A DNA stretch of 10,972 nucleotides, from assembly GCA_002505805.1 (NCBI GenBank), contig DAWB01000062.1, positions 1 through 10,972 of the forward strand. Direction: 5' to 3'. Of this stretch, positions 5,679 through 10,972 are shown in pieces. The stretch is from Methanosaeta sp. UBA80 (GTDB lineage: Archaea > Halobacteriota > Methanosarcinia > Methanotrichales > Methanotrichaceae). The position numbers and the translations under genes are program-made. The notes under the pieces were generated by a model, which saw nothing but the letters and a program-made list of their open reading frames with translations, was not told the DNA's origin and did no database searches. Each line of letters begins with the position of its first letter. Within the stretch, counting starts at the first letter, position 1.

Positions 5679-7289
5679 TCAAGCTCTTCTCGGCCCGAAG
5701 ACCTTCTGCAGAAGCCTGCCTGCCTTCTTCTGCCCCCCGGGCCTGGGCTCCAGGGTGGCAGCAGGGGTAGGTGATCCTCGTTCATGGCGCACCGAAGTCC
5801 TCCGAGAGGCTGCCTCTGCCACCTCCTCGTCTCTGATCACTATCTGGGTGGAGACGCCGCCATGCCTGGACTTCCTGGGCCGGACATTCACCGTGATAGG
5901 TCGCTCGATCTCATTGCTGACCAGCATGGCCACTCCCGGCGGAAGCCTCTTGATCTCCTCTTCCAGCTCCCCGGTCATTCCTTCCAGCCCTTTGGAGAGG
6001 GCCTTGAGATCATTGGGATTGGTCACCCTCATAATGATCTGGGTGTTGCATTGAGATATGACATTCTTGTCCACCCGGGCCGGCCTCTGGCTGATGACCA
6101 TCAGTCCCAGTCCGAACTTCCTGCCTTCGGCGGCGATGGTGCGCACTATATTGGTGGAAGCGGCATTTCCCGTTCCCCGCTCTGGAATATAGTTGTGCGC
6201 CTCCTCTATCACCACCATTCCCGGAGATATCAGCCGCCGCTTTCTGGCCTCAAAGATATCGGTCAGAAGGCGGGAGACGATCATGGACTGCAGCTCCGGC
6301 AGTATGCCGGTCATATCTATCACCGCCGCTCTCCCCGGCCGGAGCAGCTCAGCGACCGGCGTCTCGGTTCCGGAGAACAGCCCCAGCTCCAGGAGCGACT
6401 CCAGCTGGCCCACCAGGTTCCATTTGGATTTGGAGTTGCTGCGCACCACCTGCTCGATTATATCCTCCAGGGTGTAGACATCGGTCTCCGATCTAAGGGC
6501 ACTGATGGCCTCGTATAAGAGGCCCAGCTGGCCGCTGCTGCTGCCCTCATGAGGAATCATCTTGGCCACCTCCCGGGCGGAGAGGTTGAGGCCATTGAAA
6601 CGGAAGGGGCGGTCCGCTCTGGGATTCATGGCCATCTCCCCCGGGGTGTAGACGGTGACGGGATAGCCCCGAGGCTTGACTTTGTAGCGGGAGAAGTCCC
6701 CCACTGGATTGGCCTCTTTCATAGAGGCATATTCACCATGAGGATCGATTATGAGCAGGGATACCCGTCTCTCCAAGAGCTCTTCCAGGATCACAGCGGC
6801 GGTATAAGATTTTCCCGAACCGGTCTTGGCCAGGACGCTGCAATGCTTCTGCACCAGGGTGTTGGCATCCAGCTCCACCTGGATATCATATCCGCGCAGC
6901 ATGCCGATGTACATATCTCCCCGGGCCAGGCCGAGCGTGGCCTTGATCAGCTTCTCGTCGGCTATGAACACCGGATCTCCCGGACGGGCCGGGCTGGTGG
7001 GAAGATGGAGCTTGCCGCTGTTGAGCACACCAATAACCCTGGCTTCGGCTATCATCATCTCTCGAGAATCATAATTTCTGGCCGCATCGGAGAGCTGGTT
7101 TACGCTATAGGCGGAATTGGAGCGCTTAACGTCCTCTACCTGGGCTAAAATCCAGTCCCTTCCCCCATCCGCCCTGGCCTTGATATAGGTGCCCCGGCCA
7201 ACCTCTTTGTTTATAAGAAATTTGAACGCCAGAGGATTGGTCTCACCGACTATGGTTCCCACCTCTCCCTTGCCTATGGACATCAACAT
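5679..7289 (-). CDS. herA: HerA-like ATP-dependent DNA translocase/helicase
   Basis: This 536-residue protein (from ATG 7289) has the architecture of archaeal HerA. An N-terminal HAS-type beta barrel spans about 1-110, followed by a RecA-like hexameric ATPase core. The core has the Walker A loop AKTGSGKS (about 154-161), DPHGEYASM, the Walker B strand VVIEEAHNYIPE (about 359-370), and EGRKFGLGLMVISQRPARVD (about 388-407), the sensor/arginine region characteristic of this family. HerA proteins pump DNA and usually work with the nuclease NurA in end resection alongside Mre11-Rad50. None of those genes is beside it, so it could be a paralogue with another partner. The last 45 residues are basic and proline-rich, a likely disordered tail. 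The frame is open to TTG 7304, but GGAG seven bases before ATG 7289 favours that start; ATG 7283 is also possible. The symbol is given for family, not for proven orthology. Confidence 0.88.
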   Translation of the reverse strand: MLMSIGKGEVGTIVGETNPLAFKFLINKEVGRGTYIKARADGGRDWILAQVEDVKRSNSAYSVNQLSDAARNYDSREMMIAEARVIGVLNSGKLHLPTSPARPGDPVFIADEKLIKATLGLARGDMYIGMLRGYDIQVELDANTLVQKHCSVLAKTGSGKSYTAAVILEELLERRVSLLIIDPHGEYASMKEANPVGDFSRYKVKPRGYPVTVYTPGEMAMNPRADRPFRFNGLNLSAREVAKMIPHEGSSSGQLGLLYEAISALRSETDVYTLEDIIEQVVRSNSKSKWNLVGQLESLLELGLFSGTETPVAELLRPGRAAVIDMTGILPELQSMIVSRLLTDIFEARKRRLISPGMVVIEEAHNYIPERGTGNAASTNIVRTIAAEGRKFGLGLMVISQRPARVDKNVISQCNTQIIMRVTNPNDLKALSKGLEGMTGELEEEIKRLPPGVAMLVSNEIERPITVNVRPRKSRHGGVSTQIVIRDEEVAEAASRRTSVRHERGSPTPAATLEPRPGGQKKAGRLLQKVFGPRRA

Positions 7290-7336
7290 ATCATGTCTCC
7301 ACAAAACTCTGGAGGTTTTTTAAAATCGTCATCGCC

Positions 7337-7344
7337 CTATAAAT
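7337..7344 (-). promoter_or_regulatory. TATA box of the herA-like gene
   Basis: On the minus strand ATTTATAG lies about 50 bases before ATG 7289. Archaeal spacing puts transcription start near 7315 and gives a leader of about 25 bases that contains the GGAG site. The element lies in the 235-base region shared with the divergent nitroreductase-like gene. Confidence 0.5.
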
Positions 7345-7427
7345 GAACCTCATTATCGCATTTCATCTCCGGCTGCAGTTGGCTTCTGCCTTCTTGCTAC
7401 TTCCCATTCTAGTTAAGCGTCTCGAAG

Positions 7428-7449
7428 TATAAAAAGATTGAGCTATAAA
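7428..7449 (+). promoter_or_regulatory. TATA-like elements of the nitroreductase-like gene
   Basis: TATAAAAA at 7428-7435 and TATAAA at 7444-7449 lie upstream of the plus-strand gene. With archaeal spacing they would start transcription near 7455 or 7470, leaving a leader of about 55-70 bases before ATG 7525. Either or both could be used. The region is divergent from the herA promoter about 90 bases away, so one regulator could in principle touch both genes; no clear operator palindrome was seen. Confidence 0.45.
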
Positions 7450-7524
7450 GCTGTAAGGCCCGTCCGCCTTGCGCAGGCTTTATTTCCGATACTTGTATAT
7501 CTCCCTGGAAAAAGGGAGAAGAAC

Positions 7525-8607
7525 ATGGGTATATCAGCTGCAAAGGTCATCTTGTTAAGCATATTCCTCTTCCTGGGAATGCTGCTGCCGGGAATTGTCT
7601 TCCAGCCGAAGTCATCTATTGAGGTCTGGAATATTAATGAGAGCGACTTTCCTTCTAACTCCTCCCATCCCCAGGAGAAGCTGGCCTTCCTGCTCAATTA
7701 CGCCATCCTGGCTCCATCCAGTCATAACAGCCAGCCCTGGAAATTCAATGTCTCGGACGATGAGATACTACTTTATGCAGACAGGTCCAGATGGCTTTCC
7801 GTAGCCGATACCGATAAAAGGGAGATGTATATCAGCCTGGGAGCCGCCCTGGAAAATCTGATTTTAGCGGCAGAGCATTTCGGCTATAACTGCACAGTCT
7901 CTGCCTTTCCCGGCGAAGAAGATCTGGTGGCCTTGATATCATTGCAGGAGGTCATTCCCGCTCCCTCCAATGCAGCTCTATTTCCGGCCATAACCTCCCG
8001 TCAAACCAACCGCAATCCCTATGAGATGCAGGCGCTCTCCCAGGCAGAGCGGGATCGCCTCCTCAGCTCCGGCTCCCATCCCGAGGTAGCTGTATTCTTG
8101 AGCCAGGATCCGGATACAATTGAGGCTTTCCGGGAACTGGTGGTAGAAGCAGACGGCATTCTATATTCCGATATCAACTACAAGAGCGAGCTGGGCCGCT
8201 GGCTGGGCCAGGGAGTGATGGGACCCAGTGGATTGAAGGCCAAGCTGGCTCAGCTGGAGGTGGTCTTTTTAGATGTGGGGCCGGAACAGATCCGGCAGGA
8301 CTCCGATCTGATCAACCGCACTCCTTGCATCGGATTCATCTGCACGGCGGAAAACGACAGCCTCTCATCGGTCAAGGCGGGGCAGGTGCTGGAGCGGCTC
8401 TGGCTGGCGGCCACCGCCCGGGGCATTGCACTCCATCCCATGAGCCAGCCCCTGGAGGTGCGTCAGGTCAAGGGAAGACTGGCTGATCTGATTCCCGCTG
8501 GTTCAGAAAAGAGAGTGGTACAGCAGACCTTCCGCCTGGGTTATGCCGCCCCAGAAGGAGGGCCATCTAATAGAAGGCCGCTGGAGACGGTTCTGATTAA
8601 AAATTAA
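7525..8607 (+). CDS. Membrane-anchored nitroreductase-family protein (Acg-like)
   Basis: This 360-residue protein is the only complete plus-strand gene in the window. Residues 8-26 (VILLSIFLFLGMLLPGIVF) form a signal anchor or uncleaved signal peptide, so the enzyme domain probably lies outside the membrane. The rest looks like a nitroreductase fold of the Acg type. It has LAFLLNYAILAPSSHNSQPW (53-72), the FMN-phosphate-binding type of motif, and ISLGAALENLILAAEHFGY (103-121). It also has SRQTNRNPYE (158-167), a C-terminal helix AGQVLERLWLAATARGIALH (285-304) and the end RLGYAAPEGGPSNRRPLETV. Members bind FMN; Acg itself is thought to sequester it rather than reduce nitro compounds, so the reaction is uncertain. 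The frame is open to TTG 7438, but GGGAG six bases before ATG 7525 and the hydrophobic segment directly after it decide the start. It is divergent from herA and converges on the VWA gene. Confidence 0.8.
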   Translation: MGISAAKVILLSIFLFLGMLLPGIVFQPKSSIEVWNINESDFPSNSSHPQEKLAFLLNYAILAPSSHNSQPWKFNVSDDEILLYADRSRWLSVADTDKREMYISLGAALENLILAAEHFGYNCTVSAFPGEEDLVALISLQEVIPAPSNAALFPAITSRQTNRNPYEMQALSQAERDRLLSSGSHPEVAVFLSQDPDTIEAFRELVVEADGILYSDINYKSELGRWLGQGVMGPSGLKAKLAQLEVVFLDVGPEQIRQDSDLINRTPCIGFICTAENDSLSSVKAGQVLERLWLAATARGIALHPMSQPLEVRQVKGRLADLIPAGSEKRVVQQTFRLGYAAPEGGPSNRRPLETVLIKN

Positions 8608-8657
8608 GCCCCAGAAAATGAACCAGGGGGCATCCCGAAAATTAAGCCCAGAAAATG
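8600..8657. repeat. Imperfect direct repeat spanning the nitroreductase stop codon
   Basis: AAAATTAAGCCCCAGAAAAT at 8600-8619, ending ATG at 8620, recurs as AAAATTAAGCCCAGAAAATG at 8638-8657 with one C missing. The similarity is weaker into the following bases (the purine-rich runs before GGGGGC and GAGGAGGC). The period is about 38 bases. The first copy contains the TAA stop (8605-8607), so the second is a duplicate of the gene end in the 3' untranslated region. There is no sign of a mobile element. Confidence 0.6.
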
Positions 8658-8721
8658 GAGCGAGGAGGCCTCCTGCATATAGCCCTCCCGTTCCTCTCTC
8701 CAGACTGACCTGCAATCCCTC

Positions 8722-10833
8722 TTAACTTCTTGGCTGGGCCGCCATCTCGCCGGTCCCCTCCAGCTTTCTCAAGATCGCCTCCTCCTGGCCCAGCGTCTCA
8801 TCGCCTATTTCCTGCGCTTCAACCTGGAAGTAATCACGGAACCGTCCGAACAGCTGTGGATATGGATCGGATACGGTTATGGGCAGGGATTGCCTTTCCC
8901 ACTCTCCCAGCTCTACAGGGATCACTATTCCGCCGGTCAGGGTGACAGAGGGTACTATCCTCCCGCCCTTCCCCGCCGCCGTCCTCTCGTCGATCATCCA
9001 GTTCTTGAGCAGATCGGCGTAGCGGGAGAGGAGCACTGCCTTGCGCACCCCGTTGTTCTGATAGAAGTCGGAGTCGCTCTCTTCCAGTATAACCTCGGCT
9101 TCGTCGCTGTCGCTCTTTCCATCCCTGTCCTCATAGCTGGCGGAAAGCCGTATCTTGCCCTGATCTGATAGCTTGGCCAGCTTGACCAGGATGGCGCCCC
9201 CTCTCACGGCCCCCTCCTCCGCCTGGGAGGGAAAGAGGGTATTGACCTTCATCAGATCCCCTGTGGCCAGATCCGCCTCGGGAGAGCCGTAGACCTTCTC
9301 GATCTCATAACCGGGAGCATCCAGGTTCAGCCGCAGATCGAAGACCAGGGGGGTGACCATGAAATCGAACTCGTCGTCCATGCGCTGCCTGAACTCCTGT
9401 GCCGAGTGGACTGAGTAGTAGTTGGCTCCCCTGATCTTGGTGATGCCCTCCACCAGCTCTGAATTGAAGTCCACTCCAATGCCGATAAATGTGGTGTAGA
9501 TTCCCTTCCGAGCGTTTTCCTCCAGCATTCGGTATAGGGGCAGGTCTCCCGTCTCTCCCAGATTGGGCATAGCATCGGTCAGAAAGATGATCCTATTCTC
9601 ATAATCCGATCCGCCTTGGGGCAGGAGCCGGTCGAATTGGGTCGTCCCTGCCTCCATTCCGGCCTCCATGTTGGTGCCATATGTCTCCCTGATTCCCAGG
9701 ATGCTGCTTTTTAATCGGTCGGGCTTCTTGTCCGCCATATCCGTGAGGGGGTCGAGGAGGAAGGCCTCATCGCTGAATATAACCATGCCGAAGCGGTCGT
9801 CGGGATGCAGGTGGTCGAGAAGAGCCACCACAGATTCATCCGCTATCTCCATCTTGGTCTTGCTGCTCTCTTGTCCTGACGGATCTACCTCTACCATGTT
9901 TCCGAAGCGGTCGTAGTAATACTGGTCGAAGGGGCTGCCCATGGAGCCGGAATAGTCCAGAACCACCATCAGGTTCAGCTTCTTTCTCTGAAAGTCCTTG
10001 ATTCCGGAGTTCAGGCCTAAGGAGAGGTAATACTGCCGCTCTCCAGAGAATGGATCCCTGGAGAGGGCATAGCTGTAGGAGGGACAGAAGAGCTTATTGC
10101 ACTCCTGGGCTGCTCCGGTCTCAAAGTAGTAATCATAGAAGAGACCCTCGTAGGTCAGGTCGCTGGGCAGGGGCAGATAACTATTGTTGATGTTCTCCCG
10201 GAAGCTGGAGATATCCTTGGCTCCCCCGGCGGAAAGGCCGATGCTGGGTCCCGCAGCCGCAGCGGCGGGGGCAGTGCTGTAGGATATGGAGGGCCCGCCG
10301 CCCAGGGCCTTGGATAGAATGCCCGAACCGGCCATGGGAGCGCTCTCCATGGACTCCGCTTCCCGCACCCGGATCTTCACCGAATTGCTCTTGGCTTCAT
10401 CGACCACGAACCACAGCTCATACTCTCCCTCCAGCCCCGCCTCTATCCAGGTGGAGTAGGACCTGTCTTCCTTTACCGAGGCATTTAAGACGACGGCAAT
10501 TGTGCCCGTGGGATAGAGGCAGAATAGCTTTAGATCGCCGCCTGCTTCAGGGATCAGCCGCAATCGAGTCCAGCTTCCCGAGGGCATCTCCAGAGAGGTC
10601 CGGCTCTCCTCTCCCGATGAGTCGATTAAAGCCAGCCTTTCCGAACCTGAGGCTGACGCTGACGATAGGGCAGCCTCATATTCCGCCAGCTGAAAGGCAA
10701 CATTGTCCTCACTATAAACCATCCACTCTCTCTCATCCATTGATTCTGAGCTGGATATGGAGAGAGCCATGCCGGGATAAAGGCCGAGAATGGCCAATGC
10801 CGCCAGCGAAAGTATCAACCAAGGATATCTCAT
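8722..10833 (-). CDS. Exported von Willebrand factor A (VWA) domain protein
   Basis: This 703-residue protein (from ATG 10833) starts with a signal peptide (MRYPWLILSLAALAILGLYP, probable cleavage near residue 25). A PPC-like beta domain follows (about 45-158). Next comes an Ala/Gly/Ser/Pro linker (about 165-208), then a conserved stretch (YLPLPSDLTYEGLFYDYYFE, with CNKLFC) leading into the VWA domain, about 285-490. The metal-ion-dependent adhesion site is intact: DYSGS (Asp293, Ser295, Ser297), Thr387 and FLTDAMPN (Asp420). A beta-rich region (about 495-587) and a helical C-terminal part follow. This layout matches the large prokaryotic VWA group often labelled Ca-activated chloride channel/YfbK-like, whose role is protein binding at the cell surface; channel activity should not be assumed. 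No C-terminal membrane anchor is seen. The start is set by AGGTG six bases upstream; the in-frame GTG 10842 overlaps that site and is less likely. The gene stands alone and converges on the nitroreductase-like gene. Confidence 0.85.
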   Translation of the reverse strand: MRYPWLILSLAALAILGLYPGMALSISSSESMDEREWMVYSEDNVAFQLAEYEAALSSASASGSERLALIDSSGEESRTSLEMPSGSWTRLRLIPEAGGDLKLFCLYPTGTIAVVLNASVKEDRSYSTWIEAGLEGEYELWFVVDEAKSNSVKIRVREAESMESAPMAGSGILSKALGGGPSISYSTAPAAAAAGPSIGLSAGGAKDISSFRENINNSYLPLPSDLTYEGLFYDYYFETGAAQECNKLFCPSYSYALSRDPFSGERQYYLSLGLNSGIKDFQRKKLNLMVVLDYSGSMGSPFDQYYYDRFGNMVEVDPSGQESSKTKMEIADESVVALLDHLHPDDRFGMVIFSDEAFLLDPLTDMADKKPDRLKSSILGIRETYGTNMEAGMEAGTTQFDRLLPQGGSDYENRIIFLTDAMPNLGETGDLPLYRMLEENARKGIYTTFIGIGVDFNSELVEGITKIRGANYYSVHSAQEFRQRMDDEFDFMVTPLVFDLRLNLDAPGYEIEKVYGSPEADLATGDLMKVNTLFPSQAEEGAVRGGAILVKLAKLSDQGKIRLSASYEDRDGKSDSDEAEVILEESDSDFYQNNGVRKAVLLSRYADLLKNWMIDERTAAGKGGRIVPSVTLTGGIVIPVELGEWERQSLPITVSDPYPQLFGRFRDYFQVEAQEIGDETLGQEEAILRKLEGTGEMAAQPRS

Positions 10834-10876
10834 GGCCCACACCTGCCGATCAGATAGGTAATATCACTGTCTTTTC

Positions 10877-10884
10877 TATTTAAG
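10877..10884 (-). promoter_or_regulatory. Probable TATA box of the VWA gene
   Basis: On the minus strand CTTAAATA lies about 45 bases before ATG 10833. Transcription would start near 10852, giving a leader of about 20 bases with the AGGTG site. It is the best-placed candidate of the two TATA-like elements in this gap. Confidence 0.4.
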
Positions 10885-10947
10885 GCCATCCTGCTCCGCA
10901 ACTTCTGAATGAAGAGGCACCGCCTGAGCGAATTAGAGTCGCTGCTC

Positions 10948-10955
10948 TTATATAG
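10948..10955. promoter_or_regulatory. Strong TATA-like element, direction unclear
   Basis: TTATATAG on the plus strand reads CTATATAA on the minus strand; both resemble the archaeal consensus. On the minus strand it would give the VWA gene a leader of about 90 bases. On the plus strand it would serve a gene beyond the window. The sequence alone does not choose. Confidence 0.3.
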
Positions 10956-10972
10956 CCCTCTCCAAGCATTCT

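Noticed and set aside
5784..6518. Plus-strand ORF of 244 residues opposite the herA-like gene
   Set aside because: It is antisense to conserved HerA motifs and has a His/Arg/Gly-rich composition with no domain. It is a shadow frame despite its length.
6549..7148. Plus-strand ORF of 199 residues opposite the herA-like gene
   Set aside because: It is antisense to the Walker A region and barrel of HerA, with shadow composition and no start signals.

Overview
The window looks like chromosomal DNA of a euryarchaeon, most likely a methanogen of the Methanothrix (Methanosaeta) type. The evidence is a HerA-type ATPase of the archaeal form, AT-rich TATA-like boxes set in moderately GC-rich DNA at archaeal distances from starts, ribosome binding sites of the GGAGG/AGGTG type, and no bacterial -35/-10 promoters. 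The genus is an impression from protein style, not a proof. All intact genes except one lie on the minus strand.

Left part (1-2772): the last codons of a plus-strand gene enter the window. They are followed by a small plus-strand gene that has decayed through frameshifts and stops (244-629). Next comes a tight two-gene minus-strand operon. Its first gene encodes a 576-residue protein with two PPC-like beta domains and a clan CD (gingipain/caspase-like) cysteine protease domain. The second encodes a 93-residue unidentified protein, and its ATG overlaps the protease stop codon by one base. This pair is the most interesting system here: a protease with no visible export signal, translationally coupled to a small partner.

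Middle part (2730-7289): a roughly 400-base gap holds only two very small plus-strand ORFs, two hairpins, a short repeat and a plus-strand T-run. It is followed by three minus-strand genes: an endonuclease/exonuclease/phosphatase-fold hydrolase, chorismate synthase (aroC, the last step to chorismate) and a HerA-like DNA-translocase ATPase. The usual HerA partners NurA, Mre11 and Rad50 are not beside it. Gaps of 160-225 bases suggest these three are separate transcription units.

Right part (7290-10972): a divergent promoter region separates herA from a plus-strand, membrane-anchored nitroreductase-like protein of the Acg type. Its 3' end carries a short imperfect direct repeat that spans the stop codon. 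Converging on it is a large exported von Willebrand factor A protein with an intact metal-binding (MIDAS) motif. No rRNA, tRNA, CRISPR array, insertion sequence or origin was seen.
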